This document shows positions 1-5,490 of a stretch of DNA of 6,431 nt, one piece after another. The translations under genes and the position numbers were made by a program. The notes under the pieces were generated by a model. It worked only from the letters and a program-made list of their open reading frames with translations. It had not been told where the DNA came from and ran no database searches. The stretch lies in assembly GCA_902492275.1 (NCBI GenBank), contig CABUKW010000158.1, forward strand, positions 1-6,431, given 5' to 3'. Within the stretch, counting starts at the first letter, position 1. Every line of letters begins with the position of its first letter. The DNA comes from an uncultured Peptococcaceae bacterium (lineage in GTDB: Bacteria > Bacillota > Peptococcia > Peptococcales > Peptococcaceae).

Positions 1-44
1 GTGTCAAGGGATTTGGAAATATTTGCTTTGAAAGAAATCTCAGG

Positions 45-79
45 GCTGTTCTGTTTGTAAGCGGCAGGACAGTTCTTTT
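45..79 (+). terminator. Intrinsic terminator of an upstream plus-strand gene
   Basis: A 9-bp stem (45-53 with 65-73, two G-U pairs) encloses an 11-base loop and is followed by the T-rich run TTCTTTT. This is the shape of a Rho-independent terminator on the plus strand. The gene it ends lies mostly or wholly left of the window. In frame 2 a stop codon (TGA) occurs at 29-31, a plausible end for that gene, but too few codons remain to identify it. Confidence 0.6.
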
Positions 80-80
80 C

Positions 81-330
81 ATGTTTCGTTTTTATTTGCT
101 GCACTTCGCCTCTCCCTTCGTTTACCCGACCATTCGCGCAAATCGGAATTTGAGCAACGACGGCATGGATGAGAACCTCATAAGGCGACAACAAGAACTG
201 TATACAGAATTCATCATTACCATAAAGAAACCCTATATTAAATTTCTTTTATCCTTCTGCCACTTGCGAAAAACTGCTTTTTATGCTATCGTTTCAATAT
301 CACATGATTTCATATTTTTAAGGGGGATTT
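81..330. other. Upstream leader of the ABC importer operon, noncoding
   Basis: No convincing gene lies here. The stretch holds a short ATGAG/CTCAT hairpin (169-181), a perfect 10-bp palindrome CTGTATACAG (198-207), then the likely promoter (264-292) and an AAGGGGG ribosome binding site (320-326). An open frame running from 81 to 410 overlaps the lipoprotein signal sequence in another frame, starts right after the terminator without a ribosome binding site, and resembles nothing known to me. I recognise no riboswitch or T-box core. Confidence 0.5.
264..292 (+). promoter_or_regulatory. Likely sigma-A promoter of the ABC importer operon
   Basis: A TTGCGA -35 box (264-269) is separated by exactly 17 bases from a TATCGT -10 box (287-292). 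The -10 is preceded by TG plus one base (284-286), an extended -10 motif. Each hexamer matches consensus at 4 of 6 positions. Transcription would start near 299, giving a leader of about 38 bases before the ATG. It is predicted from sequence only. Confidence 0.45.
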
Positions 331-336
331 TTGAAA

Positions 337-1200
337 ATGAAAATGAAAAAAGTATTGGCGGCTGTTTTGGTAGGCGCTATGGCAATCGGGATGTTCGGCT
401 GCGGCAGTAGCAGTAACTCTGACGCCAACGAACAGGATGGACAAGCTGAAGCAGAAAACAGCAATCAGTTAAAAATCGGTATGGAATGTGGCTATGCGCC
501 ATTTAACTGGACCCAGCAGGATGATTCCAACGGCGCAGTGGCCATCGAAGGCGGCAGCGGATATGCCAACGGCTACGACGTGCAGATTGCCAAGAGAATT
601 GCAGAAGATATGGGCAAAGAATTAGTCATTGTGAAAACTGAATGGGGCGGCTTAGTGCCTGCTGTGCAGTCCGGTGTGATTGACGGTATCATTGCCGGGA
701 TGTCTCCAACTCTGGAAAGATTAGAACAGATTGATTTCTCTGACAACTACTATATTTCTGACTTGGTAATGGTTGTACGTGCGGACGGTCCTTATGCCGA
801 CGCTACTTCTATTCAGGATTTTTCCGGCGCTAAAGTTACTGGTCAGTTAAATACCTTCCACGATACTGTCATTGACCAAATTGAAGGGGTAAGCCATGAA
901 CCAGCCATGGACGATTTCCCAGCCATGCGTGTGGCACTGGAAAGTGGTGTAATTGACGGCTATGTTTCTGAACGTCCAGAAGGTTTATCTGCCAGTGCAG
1001 CAAATCCAAACTTCACCTTCATTGATTTTGCCGAAGGGCAGGGATTTGAATACAGACCAGATGATGCAGCTTTAGCTGTAGGCTTGAAAAAAGATTCTGA
1101 ATTAACAGATGCAATTAATGCCGCTATCGCTAAAATTAGTGAAGAAGATCGTCAGCAATTAATGGATGAAGCAATTGCGAATCAGCCTGCCGCTGAATAA
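337..1200 (+). CDS. Polar amino-acid ABC transporter substrate-binding lipoprotein
   Basis: Extracytoplasmic solute-binding protein of family 3 (SBP_bac_3), 287 aa, which captures an amino acid outside the membrane and delivers it to the permease encoded downstream. Residues 1-21 form a lipoprotein signal peptide (MKMKK, hydrophobic stretch, MFGC) with the predicted lipidated Cys22, followed by a Ser/Asn/Glu-rich linker to about residue 44. The binding domain carries GYDVQIAKRIAE (79-90), WGGLVPAVQSGVIDGIIAGMS (103-123), ER at 127-128, whose Arg normally holds the ligand carboxylate, and IDFSDNYY (132-139). I prefer the ATG at 337: it lies 10 bases after AAGGGGG, while an in-frame TTG at 331 is only 4 bases away; ATG 343 is also possible. 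The lipobox is a slight variant, with Met at -3. Residues 210-214 read VSERP, with Glu where many relatives have the Asp that binds the ligand amino group. The exact amino acid carried cannot be read from sequence. Confidence 0.93.
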   Translation: MKMKKVLAAVLVGAMAIGMFGCGSSSNSDANEQDGQAEAENSNQLKIGMECGYAPFNWTQQDDSNGAVAIEGGSGYANGYDVQIAKRIAEDMGKELVIVKTEWGGLVPAVQSGVIDGIIAGMSPTLERLEQIDFSDNYYISDLVMVVRADGPYADATSIQDFSGAKVTGQLNTFHDTVIDQIEGVSHEPAMDDFPAMRVALESGVIDGYVSERPEGLSASAANPNFTFIDFAEGQGFEYRPDDAALAVGLKKDSELTDAINAAIAKISEEDRQQLMDEAIANQPAAE

Positions 1201-1231
1201 TTGCTCGTGAAAATTCACAATATGTAATATC

Positions 1232-1267
1232 ATAAAAGAAATTGCTCTTTTGGGCAATTTCTTTTAT
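1232..1267 (+). terminator. Long intercistronic hairpin, probable (partial) terminator
   Basis: A 14-bp perfect stem (1232-1245 with 1254-1267) closes an 8-base loop, 31 bases after the binding-protein stop. The 5' arm is A-rich and the 3' arm contains TTTCTTTTAT, so it could terminate in either direction. It lies between the binding-protein gene and the permease gene. In many importer operons such hairpins stop part of the transcription or protect the upstream mRNA, giving more binding protein than membrane components. That role is inferred here. Confidence 0.6.
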
Positions 1268-1295
1268 TGTGTTCAGTTATATTTGCGTATATAAT
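1267..1295 (+). promoter_or_regulatory. Likely internal promoter for permease and ATPase genes
   Basis: A perfect TATAAT -10 box (1290-1295) lies 17 bases after TTGTGT (1267-1272), a 4-of-6 match to the -35 consensus. It begins at the last base of the preceding hairpin. Transcription would start near 1302, about 34 bases before the permease ATG. If active, it would let the permease and ATPase be expressed despite termination at the hairpin. The region is AT-rich, so a chance TATAAT is possible. Confidence 0.45.
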
Positions 1296-1335
1296 AAAAG
1301 TACCGTCATTTTTCAGGAAAGGAGTTATTAATTTC

Positions 1336-2112
1336 ATGCGATTATTTTTTCAACAGGTGCAAAGCATTTTAGATAAATATGGCGCTTTGATGCTGGAAGG
1401 TACCGGCGTTACAATTTTATTGGCCATCGTGGGTACCGTTGTTGGGTTTGCGATTGGTCTTTTGATTGGCATTTACAAAACAATTCCCATTCGCAAGGAA
1501 GATCCACTGCTTAAACGTATTGTCTATAAGATTTTAAATTTTATTCTTTCGGCTTACATAGAAATTTTCCGCAGTACGCCCATGATGGTACAAGCTATGA
1601 TTATTTTCTACGGGACTGCGGCTATTTTTAACATTACATTGGATCGTTTGATAGCTGGTATGTTTATCATTTCCATCAACACAGGGGCTTATATGGCGGA
1701 AATTGTGCGCGGCGGAATTATTTCTGTGGATAAGGGGCAGTTTGAAGCCACCCATTCCATTGGCATGACCCATTTTCAGTCTATGCTTTTCATTATTCTG
1801 CCACAAGCTATTCGCAATATTATGCCGGCGGTGGGTAACCAGCTCATTATTAACATGAAAGATAGCTGCGTATTGAGCGTAATCAGTGTGGCCGATTTAT
1901 TTTTCACAACAAAATCTGCTGCAGGCGCTACCTTTATCTTTTTCCCTACCTTCTTTATTGCTGGGGTTATTTATTTTGTTTTATGTTTCAGCAGCACACA
2001 AATCCTGCGTTTTCTGGAAACCAAGATGGACGGCGCCGACACCTATACCATCTATGGCACAGAGCCAGTCATTAACGGCGCTGACACCCTGAAACGAGGT
2101 GACGTAAAATAA
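1336..2112 (+). CDS. Polar amino-acid ABC transporter permease
   Basis: Integral membrane subunit of the His/Glu/Gln/Arg importer family, 258 aa; it forms the translocation channel with itself or a partner. Hydrophobic segments are visible at about 23-47, 84-112, 175-192 and 200-222, with a further membrane segment possible near 66-77. The cytoplasmic EAA loop, which contacts the ATPase, is clear: EIVRGGIISVDKGQFEA (122-138), then SIGM (141-144) and ILPQA (154-158). The start is ATG 1336: AAAGGAG (1318-1324) lies 11 bases upstream. An in-frame TTG at 1267 would add 23 residues but overlaps the hairpin and the predicted promoter. About 30 polar residues follow the last membrane segment, a somewhat long tail. 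The stop codon overlaps the ATPase ATG by one base (TAATG), so the two are probably translationally coupled. Only one permease gene is present, so a homodimer is likely. Confidence 0.93.
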   Translation: MRLFFQQVQSILDKYGALMLEGTGVTILLAIVGTVVGFAIGLLIGIYKTIPIRKEDPLLKRIVYKILNFILSAYIEIFRSTPMMVQAMIIFYGTAAIFNITLDRLIAGMFIISINTGAYMAEIVRGGIISVDKGQFEATHSIGMTHFQSMLFIILPQAIRNIMPAVGNQLIINMKDSCVLSVISVADLFFTTKSAAGATFIFFPTFFIAGVIYFVLCFSSTQILRFLETKMDGADTYTIYGTEPVINGADTLKRGDVK

Positions 2113-2852
2113 TGGCCAACGAACCTGTCATTCAAATTAAAAATCTGAAAAAATCCTTTGGTGCGCGGGAAGTCTTAAAGGATATCAACTTTGATGTGCA
2201 TAAAGGCGAGGTCGTCTGCATTATCGGCTCCAGCGGCTCGGGGAAATCTACGCTGCTGCGCTGCATCAATCTGCTGGAAACGCCGACGGCAGGCACCATT
2301 CTCTATCACGGCGAAAATATTTTGACCTCCGGTAAAACCCATAAGTATTGCGCCAAAGTGGGTATGGTATTTCAACAGTTCAATCTGTTCAACAATCTCA
2401 ATGTGTTAGAGAACTGCGTAGTAGGTCAGCAGAAGGTGCTGAAGAAAGACCGCAAGGAAGCGGAAGAACGGGCCAAACGCTATCTGGAACAGGTTGGTAT
2501 GCTGCAGTATATCAACGCCCGTCCCCGTCAGCTATCGGGCGGTCAGAAACAGCGTGTGGCCATCGCCCGCGCCTTATCCATGGAGCCGGACGCTCTGCTT
2601 TTCGACGAACCGACCTCGGCGCTGGACCCGGAAATGGTAGGCGAAGTATTAAAAGTTATGAAAAGCCTGGCCGAAAGCGGCTTAACCATGCTGGTCGTCA
2701 CCCATGAAATGGGCTTCGCCCGCGATATCTCCGACCGCATTGTATTTATGGACGGCGGCATCATTTTAGAGGACGGTACGCCCGACGAGATTTTCAATCA
2801 TCCCAAAAATGAACGTACCAGAGCTTTCTTAAACAGAGCCATGGAGAAGTAA
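2112..2852 (+). CDS. Polar amino-acid ABC transporter ATP-binding protein (GlnQ/HisP type)
   Basis: Cytoplasmic ATPase that powers the importer by dimerising under the permease, 246 aa, the usual length for the family. All ABC motifs are intact: Walker A GSSGSGKST (39-47), Q-loop FQQF (87-90), signature LSGGQ (141-145), Walker B ALLFDE (161-166) with Glu166 as the expected catalytic base, D-loop SALD (169-172) and switch His198 in VVTHEM. The start ATG overlaps the permease stop by one base; GAGGTGA (2096-2102) inside the end of the permease gene lies 9 bases before it. It is the last gene of the operon, with a clear terminator 44 bases after the stop. The close similarity to GlnQ, HisP and ArtP types does not settle which amino acid is transported. 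Confidence 0.95.
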   Translation: MANEPVIQIKNLKKSFGAREVLKDINFDVHKGEVVCIIGSSGSGKSTLLRCINLLETPTAGTILYHGENILTSGKTHKYCAKVGMVFQQFNLFNNLNVLENCVVGQQKVLKKDRKEAEERAKRYLEQVGMLQYINARPRQLSGGQKQRVAIARALSMEPDALLFDEPTSALDPEMVGEVLKVMKSLAESGLTMLVVTHEMGFARDISDRIVFMDGGIILEDGTPDEIFNHPKNERTRAFLNRAMEK

Positions 2853-2896
2853 AGACATTCAAAAAATTCAACAAGCAACTGCATATTTATATTTTA

Positions 2897-2935
2897 CAAC
2901 AGCCGGATTCTTTTGAGATTCGGCTGTTGCTTTTT
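2897..2935 (+). terminator. Intrinsic terminator of the ABC importer operon
   Basis: A 9-bp stem, CAACAGCCG (2897-2905) with CGGCTGTTG (2921-2929), has a 15-base loop and is followed directly by CTTTTT. It is a classical Rho-independent terminator ending the importer operon. Confidence 0.85.
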
Positions 2936-2941
2936 GCATAC

Positions 2942-2983
2942 AAAAAGGGACTGTCACGCTTTTCTCCGCGCAACAGTCCCTTT
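2942..2983 (-). terminator. Intrinsic terminator of the AAA/DUF4143 ATPase gene
   Basis: An 11-bp perfect stem, AAAGGGACTGT (2944-2954) with ACAGTCCCTTT (2973-2983), has an 18-base loop that can add a CGC/GCG inner pairing. Read on the minus strand the 3' arm runs into five T's (2946-2942). It sits 28 bases past the minus-strand stop codon and only a few bases from the plus-strand terminator, insulating the two convergent units from each other. Confidence 0.8.
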
Positions 2984-3010
2984 GCTATCCTCACTGCAAA
3001 AGCTTGCATA

Positions 3011-4351
3011 TCAGCATTTTTTCTGTTTCAAAGCCAACCGAATCAATCGATCTATATGGTCGGCCATAAACAGCGGAATGTTCAGTACATCGTCATCCAA
3101 TTTCAAATTGTCTAGCGAGAAACGCACACGAAGCTTTACCTGATTGGGAAACAACTCCTTAAACTTCTTAAGACTTTTGCTGTTCGTATTGGCTTCAGAT
3201 TTGACCTCTATGGGAAATATATCATTTTCCCGCTGAATTAGAAAATCTACTTCATAGGGCGGATTTGTCTGGCTCCAATAGCGGGGAACCACTTCAAACT
3301 GCGTAAGCAAGGTCTGAAGCACAAAATTTTCCGTCAGCGCGCCTTTAAACTCGGTAAACAAACGGTTCCCTTCTCCAAAAGCGGTGGGCGACAGCTGCGC
3401 TAAACGGCGAAGCAATCCCACATCTACCAAATAAATTTTAAAGGCAGACAAATCATCATAGGCAGCTACAGGCAAACCAGGAGCCGAACTGCGATAGATC
3501 TTGTGTACCAGGCGCGCATCTACCAGCCACTGCAAGGCATCTTCATACTCACGGGCCCGTGCGCCCTCTTTAACGACCTTGTAAAGAAACTTCTTATTCT
3601 CCCTGGCCAGCTGAGACGGTATAGACTTCCAGATCATCGAGATTTTCGGAAACTCACTGATATTGGGATGCTTGGCAAAATCCCGCTCATAAGCGCCAAT
3701 GATTCCAGACAACGCCTCCTGCATAGCGGACACATCCCGCGCTTCTGTCCACATCAGCACCGATTCCGGCATGCCGCCGGTCACATAGTACATTTTAAGC
3801 TTCTCATAAAGCGGATTAAAGAAGGCATCTGGAAGCGGTTCTATGGCGTCCACCGTTTCCATATACCTTGCCAAATTCTCATCGCCATTGGCAAGCAGAA
3901 ACTCCGTAAAAGTCATGGGATCAATCTGCATAAAATTGACCTTGCCCACCGGGAATGAGGAAGGTTTTGCCAACGCGATCCCCAGCAAAGAACCGGCGCA
4001 GGCAACGTGATACTGCGGCGCATTCTCGCAGAAATATTTCATCGCGTTGATGACCTTCGGACAATCTTGCACCTCATCAAAAATGACGAGCGTTTTTTCC
4101 GGCACAATCTTTTGTCCGCTAGCCAGCATCAAATTTTGCAAAATACGGTCAACATCTTTCGTGGTTTCAAAAAACTGCTTATATTCTTCGTTCTCGTCAA
4201 AGTTGAAATAAGCAATATTTTCATAGTATCGTCTGCCAAATTCCTTTAGAACCCATGTTTTTCCCACTTGGCGAACGCCTTTTAAGATCAACGGTTTGCG
4301 ATACGGAGAATGCTTCCATTCCAGCAGTCGTTTTAAGATCAATCGTTCCAT
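3011..4351 (-). CDS. AAA_14/DUF4143 family ATP-binding protein, function unknown
   Basis: Member of a widespread family of uncharacterised ATPases, 446 aa, near full length for the family. The N-terminal P-loop domain has Walker A GVRQVGKT (25-32), Walker B LVIFDE (88-93, Asp92/Glu93) and a sensor-like CAGS (118-121). The middle part (about 185-330) is probably helical, with a winged-helix-like stretch around EDALQWLVDARLVHKIY (270-286). The C-terminal DUF4143 region has EVDFLI (367-372) and IEVK (381-384), spaced like the D...ExK core of PD-(D/E)XK nucleases. No signal peptide or membrane segment is seen. The start ATG has GTGAGGAT (4361-4368, minus strand) 9 bases upstream. It stands alone with its own terminator, and its neighbours are unrelated. 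Family members are often found as single, variably present genes, but no role is established. No frameshift or lost motif is visible, so it is probably functional. Confidence 0.88.
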   Translation of the reverse strand: MERLILKRLLEWKHSPYRKPLILKGVRQVGKTWVLKEFGRRYYENIAYFNFDENEEYKQFFETTKDVDRILQNLMLASGQKIVPEKTLVIFDEVQDCPKVINAMKYFCENAPQYHVACAGSLLGIALAKPSSFPVGKVNFMQIDPMTFTEFLLANGDENLARYMETVDAIEPLPDAFFNPLYEKLKMYYVTGGMPESVLMWTEARDVSAMQEALSGIIGAYERDFAKHPNISEFPKISMIWKSIPSQLARENKKFLYKVVKEGARAREYEDALQWLVDARLVHKIYRSSAPGLPVAAYDDLSAFKIYLVDVGLLRRLAQLSPTAFGEGNRLFTEFKGALTENFVLQTLLTQFEVVPRYWSQTNPPYEVDFLIQRENDIFPIEVKSEANTNSKSLKKFKELFPNQVKLRVRFSLDNLKLDDDVLNIPLFMADHIDRLIRLALKQKKC

Positions 4352-4371
4352 CGCTTACACATCCTCACATA

Positions 4372-4380
4372 ATTATAGCA
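4372..4380 (-). promoter_or_regulatory. Possible extended -10 promoter of the AAA/DUF4143 gene
   Basis: On the minus strand the sequence reads TGCTATAAT: a perfect TATAAT (4377-4372) with the upstream TG of an extended -10 box. No good -35 is present at the right distance (TGATAA at 17 bases). Transcription would begin near 4365, so the mRNA would start at or within the ribosome binding site. That leaves a very short leader and lowers confidence. Confidence 0.4.
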
Positions 4381-4485
4381 GTTTGCGTGTATTTTTATCA
4401 CATAATTATTATATATCAATTAATCAAAAAAGCAAACGAACATTGCAGCATTCTTTATATTTATACCCGACGCACCATAATTGGG

Positions 4486-4530
4486 AAAAGAAAAACTCCG
4501 CCGTATCCATAAAGAGCGCAGGCGGAGTTT
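4486..4530 (-). terminator. Terminator-like hairpin, minus strand
   Basis: A 10-bp perfect stem, AAACTCCGCC (4493-4502) with GGCGGAGTTT (4521-4530), has an 18-base loop. On the minus strand the 3' arm continues into TTTTTCTTTT (4495-4486), the mark of an intrinsic terminator. On the plus strand the following bases are only weakly T-rich. It lies more than 300 bases beyond the end of thiE and upstream of the ATPase promoter, so it may catch read-through transcription. Confidence 0.6.
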
Positions 4531-4608
4531 GTAAGGTTCCATATTTTTTAATTACGCTGCTATAAAAATAATCTGCAGCGCTTGCTGATAATTCCTTTCT
4601 ATCGCATA

Positions 4609-4633
4609 ATGGGTGGGCGATACGCCCACCCAT
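4609..4633. repeat. GC-rich perfect 11-bp hairpin
   Basis: ATGGGTGGGCG (4609-4619) and CGCCCACCCAT (4623-4633) form an 11-bp perfect stem with a 3-base loop, ATA. Neither side is followed by a T-run, so it is not a standard terminator. Its GC content contrasts with the AT-rich surroundings, as in short interspersed palindromic (REP-like) elements. A single copy cannot show that it is repeated in the genome. Confidence 0.5.
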
Positions 4634-4657
4634 CCTGTCTTATGTTCAGAGCAAAAA

Positions 4658-4673
4658 TGTTTCACGTGAAACA
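4658..4673. promoter_or_regulatory. parS centromere-like site (ParB/Spo0J binding)
   Basis: The 16-bp perfect palindrome TGTTTCACGTGAAACA fits the bacterial parS consensus TGTTNCACGTGAAACA. ParB (Spo0J) loads and spreads from such sites to organise and segregate the origin region and recruit SMC condensin. The palindrome extends four A-T pairs each way (4654-4677), and with one bulged base the arms reach 4649-4684. It lies in a noncoding gap, as a good share of parS sites do. parA and parB are not in the window. In Bacillota most parS sites cluster near oriC, so the window is probably origin-proximal; that part is inference. Confidence 0.85.
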
Positions 4674-4745
4674 TTTTCTGCTCCAATTCTTTGTCTTTTT
4701 CAGCGGTTTCTGTATTGGTAGCTCTATTAGGGGGGTAGCCCATAC

Positions 4746-4775
4746 AAAAAAAATGCCGGTTTTCTGCTCAACCAA
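4746..4775 (-). terminator. Candidate weak terminator of thiM-thiE
   Basis: On the minus strand TTGGTT (4775-4770) can pair with AACCGG (4761-4756; four Watson-Crick and two G-U pairs), followed by CA and then eight T's (4753-4746). The T-tract is strong but the stem is short. It sits about 67 bases after the thiE stop and is the first terminator-like structure on that strand. Flanking inverted repeats could compete with it. Confidence 0.4.
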
Positions 4776-4842
4776 TAGGGCTACGAGATTTACAGTTTGT
4801 CCTTTGCTTTTTTCTTCGGGAAAGTGGATCGCTTCTGTTGGT

Positions 4843-5490
4843 TTAACGGTTTTCCGGCAGGCTGTTCCACGCGGCTGCTAAATCCTGAGCTGCTTTTTTA
4901 ACGTCGGGCTTGCCGAAGATGGCAGAAATGACTGCGACGCCCACAATCCCGGAGCCTTGCAGGGCGGTCATATTTTGGGCGGTGATGCCGCCGATGGCGA
5001 CCACGGGAATTGGCACCGCCTGACAAATGGCCTGCAGCGTGGCAAAGTCTACCTCTACTGCGTCATCCTTGCTGCTGGTGGGAAATACAGCGCCTACACC
5101 CAGATAGTCGGCACCAGCCTGTTCTGCTGCTAAGGCCTGCTCTACTGTTTGGGCTGATACGCCCACTATTTTTTTATCGCCAATTTTTTGCCGCACAGCC
5201 GCTGCCGCCAAATCCTCCTGCCCTACGTGAATTCCGGCTGCGTCCACTGCCAAAGCCACTTCCAGATTGTCGTTGATAATCAATGGCACTTGATAGCGGT
5301 CTGTCACCTGCTTCACTTCTTGCGCCAAGGCCAAAAATTCTGCTGCGCTGGCATGCTTTTCCCGCAGCTGCACCACCGTCACGCCGCCTAAAATAGCCTG
5401 CTCCACCTGTCCGGCCAGCGTTTGCCCGTCCTCTAGCCATTTGCGGTCTGTCACCGCATACAGAGTTAATTGTTGCTCAGAGATATTCAA
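4843..5490 (-). CDS. thiE: Thiamine-phosphate synthase
   Basis: Joins hydroxyethylthiazole phosphate to HMP-pyrophosphate, releasing pyrophosphate and giving thiamine phosphate; a cytosolic TIM-barrel enzyme. Numbered from the TTG start (215 aa, typical length), the family motifs are LYAVTD (10-15), VQLREK (40-45), INDN (72-75), GIHVGQED (86-93), GVS (110-112), GADYLGVGAVFPTSSK (126-141; Ser-Ser where many relatives have Thr-Lys context), AIGGI (165-169) and VISAI (187-191). The first ATG in frame, at 5505, would add five residues, but nothing like a ribosome binding site precedes it. The bases GGAGGTG (5503-5497) lie 6 bases before the TTG at 5490, which is therefore the better start. The gene overlaps the end of thiM by 14 bases with this start (29 with the ATG), so translation is probably coupled. 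Together with ThiM it forms the end of a thiazole salvage route. Confidence 0.93.
   Translation of the reverse strand: MNISEQQLTLYAVTDRKWLEDGQTLAGQVEQAILGGVTVVQLREKHASAAEFLALAQEVKQVTDRYQVPLIINDNLEVALAVDAAGIHVGQEDLAAAAVRQKIGDKKIVGVSAQTVEQALAAEQAGADYLGVGAVFPTSSKDDAVEVDFATLQAICQAVPIPVVAIGGITAQNMTALQGSGIVGVAVISAIFGKPDVKKAAQDLAAAWNSLPENR

Larger units (their letters stand above)
4378..4842. other. Noncoding, hairpin-rich region between two minus-strand units
   Basis: Short open frames on both strands lack recognisable products and ribosome binding sites and run through the palindromes. The region holds, left to right: a terminator-like hairpin (4486-4530, minus strand), a small CGCTGC/GCAGCG stem (4555-4580), an 11-bp GC-rich hairpin (4609-4633), a parS palindrome (4658-4673), and a cluster of competing inverted repeats with a possible minus-strand terminator (4714-4784). 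It appears to be a structural or regulatory spacer, not a gene. Confidence 0.6.

Noticed and set aside
1..44. TTGACA on the minus strand at 2-7 as a promoter
   Set aside because: The matching -10 would lie outside the window, so it cannot be judged.
234..239. TATATT as an alternative -10 box for the importer operon
   Set aside because: No acceptable -35 hexamer lies 16-18 bases upstream, and the 264-292 promoter is better placed.
81..410. Plus-strand open frame of 109 codons before the importer operon
   Set aside because: It begins directly after a terminator, lacks a ribosome binding site, has no recognisable domain, and its last part is an out-of-frame reading of the lipoprotein signal sequence.
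1207..1218. Small palindrome GTGAAAATTCAC after the binding-protein stop
   Set aside because: Its 5-bp arms are too short to support a function beside the much stronger hairpin downstream.
3503..3958. 151-codon open frame opposite the AAA/DUF4143 gene
   Set aside because: It is the antisense shadow of a clear family member whose motifs are intact in the other strand.
4651..4684. The parS palindrome read as a simple terminator hairpin
   Set aside because: The 16-bp core matches the parS consensus exactly and the bases after each arm are not a proper T-tract; the parS reading explains more.
4424..4743. Minus-strand open frames in the same gap
   Set aside because: They cross the hairpins and parS, have biased low-complexity translations and no start signals.
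4582..4881. Plus-strand open frame of 99 codons across the noncoding gap
   Set aside because: It runs through the GC-rich hairpin, the parS palindrome and the end of thiE on the other strand, and has no ribosome binding site or family resemblance.
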